This document shows positions 43,901-56,363 of a stretch of DNA of 64,000 nucleotides, piece by piece. Location of the stretch: positions 1,623,340 to 1,687,339 of the forward strand of contig BCKQ01000002.1 in NCBI GenBank assembly GCA_001600695.1. The letters are read 5' to 3'. The notes under the pieces were generated by a model. It searched no databases. It was not told where the DNA came from and saw nothing but the letters and a program-made list of their open reading frames with translations. Every line of letters begins with the position of its first letter. The first letter of the stretch is position 1. Made by a program: the position numbers and the translations under genes. The stretch comes from Ascoidea asiatica (lineage: Eukaryota; Ascomycota; Saccharomycetes; Ascoideales; Ascoideaceae).

Positions 43901-45098
43901 AATTCTCAATATTAAGTTTTTCAAAAGAAATTTAGTTATAAAATTATTAGGACAATTAAAAACACCTGCAAAATTATTTAAAAATGAAAATGAAAATGAA
44001 AATCATCATATTTCATTTGATAAAAGTGGAAAGATTTTTAAAATTGAATCAATAATTAAATTAAATACACAAGAAGTTGATAATTTCAAAGACAAATATC
44101 CAAATCGATTATATTTTTTCAAAGATATAGTAATTAAATTACAAAAATTATCTAGAATCACATCAATCCTAAATATTTTAACATATTATAAAGTTAAAAT
44201 CAAAAATATTTTATTAGATAGAGTAATAATTGAATATGATCAGAATTATCAAGCAGTACTTAGAATTGTTAAAAAGCCTATTAAAATTCAAAGTCTAAAA
44301 ATAAATCAAAAAAAGTTAAATGTATTTGATGATAATGTTAATAATTATATACTTCGACTAGAATTACCTGAGAACAATCCACATGTATTAGCAGTATCTG
44401 CTTTAAATGATATATTAAATGGTCCTATTACATCTAATAAATTGAATATCAAAGATAAAAATATTATTAGTGATAATAATGCAGAATTTTTTGATTTGGA
44501 AAATAAATATAAAAGTCGATTTTCAATATTTTTGAAATCATTAATGAATATATTACCTTTAGTTAAAGTTTTATTTGAATTGAAAATAAGACATGATGAA
44601 TTTTATCGTGATTCAAGAACAAAAGATATAGGTAAAAATTTATTTTTCAAACATAATATTAAATTTAATATTGTTTGTCATGATATTTTAGAATATGGAT
44701 TAATATATGATATTCAAGCAGATTTTTCTAGAAATAAAAGTGTTAATAAAAAAACAGTTTCATCAATTACTTCTAAATCAATTTTTTCACTATTAATTGT
44801 TATAAAAAGTCGAAAAAATGGATTTTATACGATTTGTAATGAATCAGATTCATCAAATGATTTAGTTAGTATTAATCTTATAGGGAATAAAGATTTTAAT
44901 GAAAAAATAAATATATTTAAAGAAAGTTTCAAAAAAGTTATTACCACTGGTTCAATTGAAAATAAAATTAAAAGTTCTAGTGGGAATTTAATGTTATTTC
45001 AAATTGGAAAGGATAAAAAAGATGGAATAGTTTGTGATTCAAGAGTTATTGCTGATGTACTTGAAGTTATTCATACTGATGTTTTTAAATGTTTTTAG
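40998..45098 (+). CDS. MED14: Mediator subunit Med14 (Rgr1)
   Basis: A 1366-residue protein, longer than yeast Rgr1 (1082) through Asn tracts. The N-terminal domain carries the family signature: IFSYSHLIQNLSLNSYNDLLNLI, then KNFLITIIKLKRLFVKLYVLNKWCEN and AKLPMEDILTSYLTL. The middle and C-terminal parts keep hydrophobic repeats such as LITKIHEKLIDSF-like helices. Med14 is the backbone connecting head, middle and tail modules of Mediator and is essential in yeast. The start at 40998 precedes the conserved block by about 40 residues. Its 3' end faces the RidA-family gene, 251 bp away. Confidence 0.88.
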   Translation: MNAIIPDSSNNLNQFNNNYTNTDTNSNDIIQNNNIESNNEKIQDLIPKITENIFSYSHLIQNLSLNSYNDLLNLIKFLSNNNNLSNNSNSNNNISNISNISNISNNIKNKKNFLITIIKLKRLFVKLYVLNKWCENSLNFNNLINLFNYLKINQLNFDNLINNLKILKFNLNNAKLPMEDILTSYLTLSINNNNNNNNKNPNKNLSLLPSHNLFKNKSLSNNYLIKSIKNLSTLLNLKLSLISFNNNENINYKSNLFNLLINNYQIKNGKLYIIINNLFNLVLTLNDYDNFYRIQLNNNNIKNSDNKINDNNDKSTDIKSLNKPKTTINSDNNSTPIKNCFSLPLSNYSFFLLSFSFNFILDSATSTIIPQNLLTSNTNNNSNTNTNFNQNINQNSFNSLKSFINNKILLEKFNSISINSNSNKLLNLLDFSYSYSLNYKLNLINQQLLNLSKNKLTWGSNLNYIYNPDLNLIKINYWINKKINKKLSYILIQIDHSKKLINFNWFKNGILYNNHNFNHYFDSLNYHNTTITPTNNSTNNNINNNEDINNEDFSSFNISILLSKILNKHAQLLLTKIHEKLIDSFTNFASLYKNNIINNKLNTSKDTNDNNNNNFYKDLIPIKLNLDQNQIIIKINNKKSLFFSIDYLTGFYFFINPSPLLNFICSQFKFDNFILGNSDISNTCFKFLYTHHKNNIPSIYTSSFLKNQPLISQSFLISNQLLSIRLELLKAETFKIFNLTNWVTSSLISLNQSELMKLNLPLNNDNFFHLQYFRINTWPSSWVLMTAVFNIDSTFKTNKFFWISNIKSIKNKWFLNFFKPIYCNNLFDNNYNNDNDNDNDDNDNNNNNKNQKRTIHFDFSLSMKLIKEATRRIIKHMVILELNNTNVKWKEVSYDRFSYIQTFLNVFSNEYKQNSNKKFLSNTISSSSNKIIYNPRISNINITKNEDQIFLLIKTNSLVKFKNCSKVLILNIKFFKRNLVIKLLGQLKTPAKLFKNENENENHHISFDKSGKIFKIESIIKLNTQEVDNFKDKYPNRLYFFKDIVIKLQKLSRITSILNILTYYKVKIKNILLDRVIIEYDQNYQAVLRIVKKPIKIQSLKINQKKLNVFDDNVNNYILRLELPENNPHVLAVSALNDILNGPITSNKLNIKDKNIISDNNAEFFDLENKYKSRFSIFLKSLMNILPLVKVLFELKIRHDEFYRDSRTKDIGKNLFFKHNIKFNIVCHDILEYGLIYDIQADFSRNKSVNKKTVSSITSKSIFSLLIVIKSRKNGFYTICNESDSSNDLVSINLIGNKDFNEKINIFKESFKKVITTGSIENKIKSSSGNLMLFQIGKDKKDGIVCDSRVIADVLEVIHTDVFKCF

Positions 45099-45349
45099 AA
45101 AGGGAATTTTATACTTTTTATTATTGTTATTAATAAGGTTTTATCTGAAATTATGGTCCAGTTAATCAATCGGTTTGAAAATGAAAAATGAAGAATGAAG
45201 AATGAAGAATTTCTTTCATTTTCTCAAAGTTTTTATAATTTCAATTTTAAATTTTCCTTAATGGATTTTGTTATACTATAGTGTTTTAATAAAAAAAAAA
45301 ATAAAATAAAAATAAAATAATGAAACTGTGCATTTTAGATATGTTGTAA

Positions 45350-45742
45350 TTATAATTTCGATTTCAAACTATCTAATTCAGCTATACATTCAAGTTCAAC
45401 TTTAAATTTTGGATTTGGAAAAGTTACAACAATACAACTTCTAGCTGGTTTTGTTGTGAAATATTGAGCATAAACTTTATTAACAGCAGGAGCATAAGAA
45501 GGATGAGAAATAAATAATAAAACTTTAAGAGTTGAAGATAATGATGAACCAGCAGCTTTTAAAGTTGTTTCTAATCTTTGAATTGCAAAACGAGTTTGTT
45601 CACCAACATCTTCTGGAAATTCACCTTTTTCATTTTGACCAACATGACCAGCAGTAAAAACATGGCCATTTGATATATAGGCAGGGGAGAGTAAATTATT
45701 TCCTTTTGCACCAACGTCACTCCAAGTTACAGGTTTAGCCAT
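45350..45742 (-). CDS. RidA/YjgF-family imine deaminase with C-terminal SKL
   Basis: A 130-residue single-domain RidA/YER057c/UK114 protein. LLSPAYISNGHVFTAGHVGQN is the N-terminal strand with the usual S.G..V.. GHVG pattern, and PARSCIVVTFPNPKFKVELECIA holds the conserved Arg and the C-terminal strand. RidA proteins hydrolyse reactive enamine/imine intermediates from amino-acid metabolism and form trimers. S. cerevisiae has Hmf1 (cytosolic) and Mmf1 (mitochondrial). This protein instead ends SLKSKL, a canonical peroxisomal PTS1, and lacks a presequence. It shares a divergent promoter region with LYS1, whose product ends HKL. Confidence 0.88.
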   Translation of the reverse strand: MAKPVTWSDVGAKGNNLLSPAYISNGHVFTAGHVGQNEKGEFPEDVGEQTRFAIQRLETTLKAAGSSLSSTLKVLLFISHPSYAPAVNKVYAQYFTTKPARSCIVVTFPNPKFKVELECIAELDSLKSKL

Positions 45743-47610
<1,868 letters not shown>

Positions 47611-48119
47611 GATTTTACTTATGTTTTTTTGTATTATATAGATGTATTTTCCTTTTTTAATTTTATAATTCATCTAAATTTGACATTCTTCTAAAAGAAC
47701 TGAATTTAAAAGAATTAATTTAATTTGTAAAATACTGAAATTTTTATTTATTTGAGTTCTATGAAATTGAATTCAAAAGAATATGAAAAAAAAATAAAAA
47801 AAAATGAAAAAGAAAACAGTTGAAAAAAATTGCAGATTATATAAATGACAATATAATATACATGACATGTTAAAAATGGATTTAAAGGAAAGAAGACCTA
47901 AAAGTTTGAAAAAAAAGGTGTTGATAAAAAGAATAGATACAATGGTGAAAAAAAAAAGACTAAACCCCCTTAACGTGTAAATGAACCGAATAATAGTAAA
48001 ACGAGACAAAAACCTAAGAAGAAAAAAAATTAATGATAAAAAATTTGATGATAAAAACTTAATGAAATTTAAACAAATGAAAAAAAAATGATGAGCATTT
48101 ATAATAATATCAATTTACA
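47611..48119. other. Convergent 3' spacer LYS1 / C2H2 gene
   Basis: 509 bp, A-rich on the plus strand in its right half with several A5-A9 runs. A 78-codon minus frame (47773-48009) is hydrophobic and Phe-rich simply because of T-runs, so it is not called. No gene found. Confidence 0.5.
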
Positions 48120-50429
48120 TTATATTTTAAGATGATGAATTTTCCTCAAATGAGCTTTTAAATTATCATTTCTGTTAAATCTTTTGTTACAATCTGGTTG
48201 ATCACAATGAAATGGTTTTTCTGAAGAATGAGATCTTAAATGTCTTTTTACATGTTCTGGTCTATGAAATTTAGCTTGACAAAGAGGACATGCATGATTT
48301 TTTTTATTCTTTTCTGCTGGATCTTTGGCTTTTCTCCCTCTTTTGGATTTTGGAGGAATTACTTTATTTAAATCTTTTGTAATTTTAACTGATGAAGGTT
48401 TTAATATAGGTACTTTGAATTCTTCAGTTTTACCTTCCTCATTAATTGAAGTAACAGTATCTTGAACTTTTTCTTTAGTTGAATTTTCAGAAGAAATATT
48501 TTCAATTTTACCAGTAAAATTAGGATTGGTAAAAGAATTTAAATTCATACTTTCAGATCTAGATAATGTTGGATATGAATTTAAACCATTAATTGAAAAA
48601 GATGGTTGAAGAGTATTTTGAGGATTAGAAAAATTAAAAAGATTATGTTGAATATTATTTTGCATTATAAGATTTTGAGCAGCAAGATTTATAGAATTTT
48701 GATTTATATGATTATATAATAATGGATTATTACTATAAAATGAATTTGCACTATTTGGTGGTGTTGGTAATAATAAATCACTATTCATTGGATCACATAA
48801 CATTGGAAATTCCATATTTTTATCTGTAAAATTATTTTTAGGAAAAGACATTGAACCTCCAGAATTTGAAACATATTTTGAAGCAATTTTAAAAGTCATA
48901 TCAGCTGCATTTAAGAATGCATGATTATTATCTTCTTGATTAGATCTTATATTTAATTCATTATTTGTATTAATATTATTAACTTGTACAGGATTAATTG
49001 AGAATTCTGAGATTATATTTTCATTAATATTTGCAGTTTTATCTCTAGTAATAGTTTCTTGAGTTATTGTTTCATTACTATTGTTTTGAAGAGAATCTAA
49101 AATATTTTGATCTTGATTTAAATTATTAAAATTATTTTGATATTTGTTTTGATTTTGTAGATCATTTCCAGATTGAGATTGATTTTGGAATTGATTGAAA
49201 GATTGCATTTGAAATTGAGAATCATTCTGATTTGCCAATAAATTTTGATGAATATCTTCTTGTTGAATTAAAACTGAATTTTGAAGTTGGTTTTGGTTTT
49301 GGTTTTGAATTTGATTTTGGTTCTGATTTTGATTTTGTAAATCAGTAATATCATTTTTTTTTTCATTTGTATTAAAAAAATTAAAAGGAGAAATTGAAGA
49401 TTTTAAATCTAAATCAAGTGAAGTTCTTAAAGGTGTTGTTAAAGGAGTTACCATTGGAGAAATATTTGTATTTATTGGAGAAATAAAATTTGGAGTATAA
49501 AAAGGATTTATACCATGAGAAGGAGATTTAAAATTTGTTGTTGGAGTCATATTATTGTTGGTATTATTATTATTATTATTATTATTACGGTTTGAGTTAT
49601 CAATTGATAAAATTGATTGATTACTATTAAGATCTAAAGATAATTTTGATTTTGATCTAGTTGTATTACTTCTTGGTGTTGCTAATGGACGAAAAGTTTT
49701 TGGAGGAGAATTTATTGAAGATAATGGAAAATTAGTTAAATTTAAATTTAAGTTTAAATTTTGATTTTGATTTTGATTTTGATTTTGATCTTGTAAAAGA
49801 GGTGTTGAATAATAACTTATTGAAGCACGTCTATTTGATGATTTTAATGGAGTTATAAAAGAATTTTGATGAAAATAATTAACTTTAGGAGAAATTAAAT
49901 GATTTGAAAATGAATTATTTGAAAATGAATTAAAAGAATTTGAATTAGATAAACTTGGTATTGAATCATTAAGAGAAGAGATTGAATTTGAAGAAAAAGA
50001 AGAATTAATTTTTTGAAATTTAATTGGTTGAGATTCATTTAATTCCATTGGAGGAGATAATTTATTATTAATAATATTTGAAGATCTTTTTGAAGATAAA
50101 ATTGAATTTAAACTATTATTTGAAAAAGAATGTGGAATTAAATCTGGGATAATATGAGAATGAATATCAGGTAAAGTTGAAGTTCGTATTAAAGATGGAG
50201 AACATAATGAATAATTTTCTTTTGAATTTGAATTGAGTTTTGAATTATCATATTCTTTTGAATTGATATTGTTATTATTGAAATCAATTTCAGAATCATT
50301 TTGATTATCTTCATTAATATTCTCATTTATATTTTCATTTTCATTATTATTATTATTATTATTATTTTGATTATTAATATTAATATTATCTGAAATTGAA
50401 GAAGAAGTTAAAGATATTTCAGAAGTCAT
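48120..50429 (-). CDS. C2H2 zinc-finger transcription factor with C-terminal finger pair
   Basis: A 769-residue protein. Residues 1-690 are Asn/Gln/Ser-rich and disordered, with polyN at about 20-30 and (QN)n repeats near 215-225 and 370-395. An AT-hook-like basic motif [12 protein letters not shown] precedes two C-terminal fingers (about 712-769): [21 protein letters not shown] (CX2CX12HX3H) and CDQPDC...HLRKIH (CX4CX12HX4H). The tandem pair at the extreme C-terminus is like yeast Msn2/Msn4 and Com2, which bind short C-rich stress elements. The exact orthologue is not determined. The 2.4-kb upstream region suggests complex control. Confidence 0.85.
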   Translation of the reverse strand: MTSEISLTSSSISDNININNQNNNNNNNNENENINENINEDNQNDSEIDFNNNNINSKEYDNSKLNSNSKENYSLCSPSLIRTSTLPDIHSHIIPDLIPHSFSNNSLNSILSSKRSSNIINNKLSPPMELNESQPIKFQKINSSFSSNSISSLNDSIPSLSNSNSFNSFSNNSFSNHLISPKVNYFHQNSFITPLKSSNRRASISYYSTPLLQDQNQNQNQNQNLNLNLNLTNFPLSSINSPPKTFRPLATPRSNTTRSKSKLSLDLNSNQSILSIDNSNRNNNNNNNNTNNNMTPTTNFKSPSHGINPFYTPNFISPINTNISPMVTPLTTPLRTSLDLDLKSSISPFNFFNTNEKKNDITDLQNQNQNQNQIQNQNQNQLQNSVLIQQEDIHQNLLANQNDSQFQMQSFNQFQNQSQSGNDLQNQNKYQNNFNNLNQDQNILDSLQNNSNETITQETITRDKTANINENIISEFSINPVQVNNINTNNELNIRSNQEDNNHAFLNAADMTFKIASKYVSNSGGSMSFPKNNFTDKNMEFPMLCDPMNSDLLLPTPPNSANSFYSNNPLLYNHINQNSINLAAQNLIMQNNIQHNLFNFSNPQNTLQPSFSINGLNSYPTLSRSESMNLNSFTNPNFTGKIENISSENSTKEKVQDTVTSINEEGKTEEFKVPILKPSSVKITKDLNKVIPPKSKRGRKAKDPAEKNKKNHACPLCQAKFHRPEHVKRHLRSHSSEKPFHCDQPDCNKRFNRNDNLKAHLRKIHHLKI

Positions 50430-50644
50430 TTTTAAAATATTTTATGAATTTTTTTAGTTTTTATTATTATTATTAATGAAAGAAAGAAAAAATTGAATTG
50501 AATTGAATATTATTAAAATAGCATATAATTTACAATTTAAAATTGAAATTGAAATTGAAATTGAAATTTAAATTCTTTAATAGCAAATATTTGTAGATAA
50601 TCTTAATAGGTAATTTTAATAGCCAATTTTAGTAAGTTTAATAA

Positions 50645-50646
<2 letters not shown>

Positions 50647-50677
<31 letters not shown>
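50647..50677. repeat. (AG)n dinucleotide repeat
   Basis: 31 bases of uninterrupted AG repeat followed by an A-run, upstream of the C2H2 gene. Confidence 0.95.
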
Positions 50678-50680
<3 letters not shown>

Positions 50681-50963
50681 AAAAAAAAAAATGAGACTAA
50701 TTAGTAAAAAAAGGAATTATTTCTAATTGATTTGATTTGATTTAATTTTAATTTATTTTTTCATAAATGAGTAAGTTAAGTATTAAGTATAAAGAATTAA
50801 GAATTAAGTATTAAGTATTAAGTATAAAGTATTGAATGTAAAGTGTATAATAATTATTGAGTAATGAGTATTAATAGAGTATATGATAAATTAGACGATT
50901 AGTTTTTATATGATTGAAAATTTGATCTTGATCTGATTTGATCTACGGATTAATAAGGAGGTC

Positions 50964-50996
50964 TTTTTTTTTTTTTTTTTTTTTTTNTTTTTTNTT
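50964..50996. other. Poly-T tract with two undetermined bases
   Basis: About 33 bases of T interrupted by N at 50987 and 50994. This marks unresolved sequence, so the tract length is uncertain. Confidence 0.95.
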
Positions 50997-52143
50997 AAAA
51001 CGTGAGTATAATTATAATCGATAAATAGTAGTTTATTAATATAAATATTGAAATATTGAAATATTTAATGAATTGAATTATAATAATCAGTTTAGTTATT
51101 TTTAATTTAATAATATTATAATATAAAATACTTTGAAAATATTATGAGATTGATGATATGAAAAGGAAAGAAGATATGAATATATATTTTAATTCAATAT
51201 GAAAATATGCTGTTAAAGGATATATTTAAAATTGAGGATTTAGACGCGGTAAGTTTTGAATATTTTATTTGATAATTTATATCTTAATATATTATATTTA
51301 TAAATTTATATTTGAATTGAAATGAATTGAAATGATTATTTAATATATTTAATATATTTGAGAGAGAATTGAATTGTTTTTAAAGGAATCGAATTGAATT
51401 TAGAAAAATAATGAAGAATATAAAATCAATTAACTCTTTCTTATATGAATTTTGATAGGAATTAGTTAACTTTGATACTTTTAAGCTAGTTGAAATTTTT
51501 CTGGGATTGAAATTCAGTTTTAATTCAGATTACAAGAAGAAGAGAATTGATAATAAGAATAAGAATAAGAATAAGAATAAGAAAAAGAAGAAGAAGAAAA
51601 AGAAGAAGATATAATGTAAAATGACAATAACACGAAAATTATATAAAATGGATTTAAATCAGATCAATTGACTAAATTAATAATTGTATTTCTTGATTGA
51701 TTTCTTGATTGATTTCTTGATTGAAGACTGGTAAAACCACTGCTAGAACCATTTCTGGTGATTGAACTAACTCAAGTATCCATGGCAGTTTCCTGAGAGA
51801 AGAAAACACTCGAAAATACTTCTGCTGCAGATTTCTCATCTGTTTAATTGTAACGTTATTTCCTTATTCGTCAGGCACTCTTTATCAGGTTTAAGCATTA
51901 AGCATTTGTTGCCGGTGCTAGTACTAGTGCCAGTGCCAGGGCCAGTGCCGGTGCCAGGGAGAAGACGCGTAACGTTGATCGGTGATTGCCTCGTCTCTTT
52001 CACTTCGGTTTTGTGTTTGTGGTTGGTGTGGAGGTAGTTTGTGGTGGTGTTGGTGGTGGTGTTGGTGGTTGGAGTGGCGGCGCGCGGTGCAGTGGCCAGC
52101 CTTTTGCGCACACCGCTCCTGACTCGGGGATCGCAGCCGCCTG

Positions 52144-52184
52144 CTAAAGTACCTTGGCACTAAAGTACCTTGGCACTAAAGTAC
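52144..52184. repeat. 16-bp tandem repeat
   Basis: Two perfect copies of ctaaagtaccttggca (52144-52159, 52160-52175) and nine bases of a third, at the right edge of the GC-rich block. Confidence 0.9.
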
Positions 52185-52838
52185 TAAAATACTACTGTAG
52201 TAAAACTGCTAGTAACGTTACTAAGTTATTAGTAGAAATAATACCAAATATATTATTCCATATTTAGAAATTTCTGGTTTTTACATTGAAGTCAATTCTC
52301 AAATTTTATCAATTGAAAAAATATTTTTTACAATTATTATTTTATAATCCTAGTAATTTTATTTTACTCGGTCCTTAAATTTCAACTGTTTAAAGAATAT
52401 AAATTAACTTTTTTCAATAATTATTTTCAATAGAATTGTACGATTAAAGATTTAATAATTAGTTAAAATAAAATAAAATTAGTTATTGAATTGAAATAAG
52501 TTGAAATAAAACATTAACATGGGTTAATTTTCAACAAAAACTTAATTTCAATTTCATCAAAGCTGGTTAAAGTTCTGAGCCATCAATTAACAACCCCTTC
52601 GTTCAACTACCACTCTCACTAAACAACCACTAAACAACCACTAAATAACCATTATTATTATTTTCGTGTCTATGATCTATTAAATCACTAAATTAAATTA
52701 AATTAAAAAAAGTACCTGAAACACGTGATGTACCAATTTAATATTCCCGATCTATGACTATCAATATACTAAATATACTAAATATATTAAATATATTAAA
52801 TATATTAAACATAATAATACCATTGAAAACAATTTAAT

Positions 52839-54959
52839 TTATATATTATCCATGAAACTTTTACGTAATTCAATTCTTTCAATTCCATGTTTTTCTAATA
52901 AATAATTTAAATTATTATTAAATTCTTCTTTATTATTAAAATTATCATAATTAAAATTTCTTGATTTTTTTTTAATTTCATTCATTATCTCAATCAAATT
53001 AAAATTCTCTTCAATTCTTCTTAAAATTTCATCATCTTCAATTGTCCAAATTCCAGATATATTTTCTGGTGGATTAATTCCAGTAACTAAAACATATTTA
53101 ATATATTTTGAAATTAAACTTAAATCTCCACAACAATTTGTTAAAATTTCTATACCAAATTCTTTTTCAACTCCTAATTCTAAATATAAATTATCTAATA
53201 ATTCATCTGCTCCTTGAATTGTATAATCTCTTGAAACTATTTCATTTGCTTTATTTATAACTTTTGAAAATGGTAAATCAAAAAATGCTGGTGAAAAATA
53301 TTTTTTAAGATTTTGTAAATTTTTTAAAATTTTTTTATCTTCATTATTATTATTATTATTATTTCTATTAATTAATGAAATTTGTGATGCATATAATTTA
53401 TTTCCATTTTTATTTCCATTTTTATCTTCACTCTTATCTTCAAGTTTATCTTCAAGTTTATCTTCAATTTTTTCATCTTCATTATCATTATCATTAATAT
53501 GTTCAAAACTTTTTTCAATATCATTTGAAAATTTTTTAATTATATCTTTTTCATTATTTTCTTTTAATTTTTTATGTGATTTACCTGTATAATTTTTCAT
53601 AGGTTCTGGAATTTTATTATTTTTAATTTCATTTTCATAATATTTTATATAATTTAAAATTCCAAATTCCATTGCAAATTTTCTATATCTATCTCTCCAT
53701 GCAGATTTTGTATGATTTGGTTGTTGAATTTCAAAAATGTCAAAAAATTTATTTGGTAATGAAAATTTTTTAATTTCTTTAATTTCATTATTTTCATTAT
53801 TTTCATTAATTTTATTCATTTTTGAATAAATTGTTTTACATAAAATATAATCATCATATGATGTGAATTTTTTTTTTAAAGTATTTGGCATAATTTTTGT
53901 TTTTATTGGTTCATTTAAATTATTTAATAATAATTCACCATTTTTATTTGTTTTATAAACATAATTTAATTTTTTATTTAAATAATTTCTAAATCTAAAT
54001 CTTATTGAATTTCCAGTATGTTTACCTAAATTATTTGCAATTTCATTAAATAATTTATGTGATGATCTTCTTTTTGGATTTTTACGTATAAATTCTAAAA
54101 TTAATTCATCTTCAGATTCTGTAAATGAATTTTTATTTGAAATTAAAATTTTTTCTTTTTTTTTTTCTTTTTCTTTTTCTTTTTTAATTGATTTTAAATC
54201 TATTGATTTATTTATGAAATTAATTTTATTATTTTTAAAATTATTTAAATTTAAAAATTTTGAATTTTTTATTGATTCATAAATAAATAATGGAGAATAT
54301 GAATTAGTTGAATTTAGTAAACTATTATCATTTAAATTTTCATTGTTTATATTTGATGATATAACTATTAAATTTGAATTTGAATTTAAATTTAAATTTT
54401 GAATTGAATCAATAATTTCACCACCATGTAATTGAATTAATTTTTTTAAATTTGTATGATTTAAAGTATTTTTTATTATATGAAATTTATATGGAATTTT
54501 TTCTTTATCATTAAAAAATATTTTTCTCAGACTTGTATTGTTATTACTATTATCATAACTAATGGCATTAGTATCAATATTCTTATTTATATTTTGGCAA
54601 ATTCTTTTATTTGGATACTCTTCATTATCTTGATCATCATTTTGATCTTGACTTTCATGTAATTTATGGACTGAAGGCATATCAATATTTGAAGCTGAAC
54701 TTGACTCTTTGATATTTGTATTTTTAATACTAATTATTTGCAACTGAGAATCTACTTGTATTGTCTTATCATCTCCATTATTATCATTATTAATAATTTC
54801 AACTCCAGTATTTGATTCTAAAACTTCATTAGAGCTTTGAACTAATGAATTTTTTATTGTAAGTTTCTCATTATTTAGCAAATGCTTAGTAGCTTGAATG
54901 GAGGTTAGGGATAATACAGAACTATCTTCTGTTGGTGGTGCTTCTAAAGAAGTGATCAT
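52839..54959 (-). CDS. RAP1: Rap1 telomere-binding and transcription regulator
   Basis: From the preferred ATG (54959) the protein has 706 residues; an earlier in-frame ATG at 55082 would add 41 hydrophobic residues unsuited to a nuclear protein. Domains: a BRCT-like region (about 144-240, KIPYKFHIIKN..LKKLIQLHGGEII); a double Myb DNA-binding domain, the first at about 278-345 (FTESEDELILEFIRKNPKRRSSHKL, then HTGNSIRFRFRNYLNKKL) and the second at about 358-440 (FTSYDDYILCKTI, SAWRDRYRKFAMEFG); and a C-terminal RCT domain (about 553-706), which in yeast recruits Sir and Rif proteins. Yeast Rap1 is 827 residues. It binds telomere repeats and ribosomal-protein promoters. Confidence 0.93.
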   Translation of the reverse strand: MITSLEAPPTEDSSVLSLTSIQATKHLLNNEKLTIKNSLVQSSNEVLESNTGVEIINNDNNGDDKTIQVDSQLQIISIKNTNIKESSSASNIDMPSVHKLHESQDQNDDQDNEEYPNKRICQNINKNIDTNAISYDNSNNNTSLRKIFFNDKEKIPYKFHIIKNTLNHTNLKKLIQLHGGEIIDSIQNLNLNSNSNLIVISSNINNENLNDNSLLNSTNSYSPLFIYESIKNSKFLNLNNFKNNKINFINKSIDLKSIKKEKEKEKKKEKILISNKNSFTESEDELILEFIRKNPKRRSSHKLFNEIANNLGKHTGNSIRFRFRNYLNKKLNYVYKTNKNGELLLNNLNEPIKTKIMPNTLKKKFTSYDDYILCKTIYSKMNKINENNENNEIKEIKKFSLPNKFFDIFEIQQPNHTKSAWRDRYRKFAMEFGILNYIKYYENEIKNNKIPEPMKNYTGKSHKKLKENNEKDIIKKFSNDIEKSFEHINDNDNEDEKIEDKLEDKLEDKSEDKNGNKNGNKLYASQISLINRNNNNNNNEDKKILKNLQNLKKYFSPAFFDLPFSKVINKANEIVSRDYTIQGADELLDNLYLELGVEKEFGIEILTNCCGDLSLISKYIKYVLVTGINPPENISGIWTIEDDEILRRIEENFNLIEIMNEIKKKSRNFNYDNFNNKEEFNNNLNYLLEKHGIERIELRKSFMDNI

Positions 54960-55485
54960 TAGAGAAAGAGAGGAAGAAAGAAAGAAAGAAAAAGAGATTT
55001 GATGGATGGTTCTGAAGAAGACGAGGATGATCTTGGTGGCGACTGAGAATTCGAACGATGGCAGCAGAAGCAGAAACAGCACTGAAGAGTCTCAGCTGGT
55101 GTAGAGTTGTTCGCTTCTTCTTCCTGCTTGGTGTAGAGAAGAAGAGAAGTTTCTGCCTCGTTCGTCTCCCGGGCAACGCAGCTGCGGATGTGAGTGCAAA
55201 TCCAGCAGTCCGCGCTTATCCACGCTCAGGAAATAACAAGCGCAAGTTTATTTATTTCCAGACACCGGCAACAGGAAATACGGGTTTTTGCTTTGATTCC
55301 GGATTTGATCCACATTTTTCTTCATGATACAGAAATATTTCTTTGAATTTAATCAATTTCCAATATTATCGAATTGTAATTATAATATAAATAATGATAT
55401 TCAATGATCTGAATTTCAGTAAATTGTTTATAATTAATCATCAATGGAATATCAAAGAAGTTAATATTATACAAATTATGGAGAG
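54960..55485. promoter_or_regulatory. Divergent promoter region RAP1 / HEM4
   Basis: 526 bp. The RAP1-proximal part is a purine/pyrimidine-skewed AGAAAG run (54960-55000) followed by a GC-rich block (about 55020-55290). The HEM4-proximal part is AT-rich. Frames on both strands cross the GC-rich block (54922-55176 minus, 55058-55327 plus) without recognisable products. No canonical Rap1 site was seen. Confidence 0.45.
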
Positions 55486-56301
55486 ATGGATCCCAATACA
55501 ACTTGTTTGTTTTTAAAAACTAAATCAACTCCTTCTGATAAATATGAACAATTATTTTCAAAATCATTTAATATTCAAAATTTAACTTTTATTCCATTAA
55601 TTAATCATATTTTTTTGAATCATGATAAAATTATAAATCTTATAAATTCTGAAACTTCAATTTTAAATATTGATGCTTTTATAATAACAAGTCAAAGAGC
55701 TGTTGAATCTCTTAAAGAAATTTTAATTTCAAATTCTTTTAATCAAAATTTTTTAAAAAATTTCTTAAATAAAAAATTTTATGTCATTGGTTTAACAACT
55801 GGTAATTTATTAAAAGAAATTGGATTTAAGAATATTTATGGTGATTTAAATTCTGGTACAAGTGAAAAATTATCTGAATTAATTATAAATTCTGAAATTC
55901 CAAATAAAAATAAAAACTTAATTTTTTTATCTGGTAAAAAAAGAAAAAATACTTTACCAAATAATTTAAAAAAAAATGGTTTTAATTTAATTGAATATAC
56001 TATTTATGAAACAATTGAATTACCAAATTATCAAATTAATAAAAATTTTCAATCTTATTTGAAAAAACTTAATATTAATACTAATAATTGGATAATTTTT
56101 TTTTCTTCTCAAGGAACTTCTCAAATTGTTGATTATTTAAATGAAAATAAAAATTCTAAAAATTTTAAAAATTTTAAATTTGCAACTATTGGTCCAACAA
56201 CTCAACTTTTTTTAAAAAATAATGGTATAGCTACTCATATAACTTCTTCAAAACCTGAACCTACATCTCTTTTAAATTCAATACAAAATTTTGAAATTTA
56301 A
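55486..56301 (+). CDS. HEM4: Uroporphyrinogen-III synthase
   Basis: A 271-residue protein (yeast Hem4 is 275). The HemD fold is visible as two half-domains. The motifs are IDAFIITSQRAVESLKE in the first, KKFYVIGLTTGNLLKEIGFKNIYG across the linker strand, LIFLSGKKRKNTLPNNL, and NWIIFFSSQGTSQIVDYL with FATIGPTTQLFLKNNGIATHITSSKPEPTSLL at the end. It closes hydroxymethylbilane to uroporphyrinogen III, the fourth common step of haem synthesis in the cytosol. An out-of-frame ATG at 55477 precedes the start and ends after a few codons. Divergent from RAP1; only 62 bp from the TRS130 stop. Confidence 0.93.
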   Translation: MDPNTTCLFLKTKSTPSDKYEQLFSKSFNIQNLTFIPLINHIFLNHDKIINLINSETSILNIDAFIITSQRAVESLKEILISNSFNQNFLKNFLNKKFYVIGLTTGNLLKEIGFKNIYGDLNSGTSEKLSELIINSEIPNKNKNLIFLSGKKRKNTLPNNLKKNGFNLIEYTIYETIELPNYQINKNFQSYLKKLNINTNNWIIFFSSQGTSQIVDYLNENKNSKNFKNFKFATIGPTTQLFLKNNGIATHITSSKPEPTSLLNSIQNFEI

Positions 56302-56363
56302 TTCTATTCAATAATTCATTCATTTATTTATTTATTTATTTATTTATTTATCTATTTATTTAC

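Larger units (their letters stand above)
50430..52838. other. 2.4-kb spacer upstream of the C2H2 gene
   Basis: No supported gene. Contents in order: (AG)n 50647-50677; TTAAGTA-type repeats near 50770-50830; a poly-T tract with two ambiguous bases (50987, 50994); AT-rich DNA; AAGAATAAG repeats near 51555-51610; a GC-rich block at about 51900-52140 with GCCAGT-type repeats; a 16-bp tandem repeat at 52144-52184; and a CACGTG at 52722-52727. Minus-strand frames at 51836-52111 and 51924-52160 overlap each other in the repeat block and look accidental. Confidence 0.5.

Noticed and set aside
51836-52160. Two overlapping minus-strand frames (91 and 78 codons)
   Set aside because: They share the same GC-rich repeat DNA in different frames, give Thr/Gly or His/Arg low complexity, and lie in a promoter-like region.
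54922-55327. Open frames on both strands in the RAP1/HEM4 region
   Set aside because: They are caused by GC-rich composition, overlap the RAP1 start, and have no recognisable domains.
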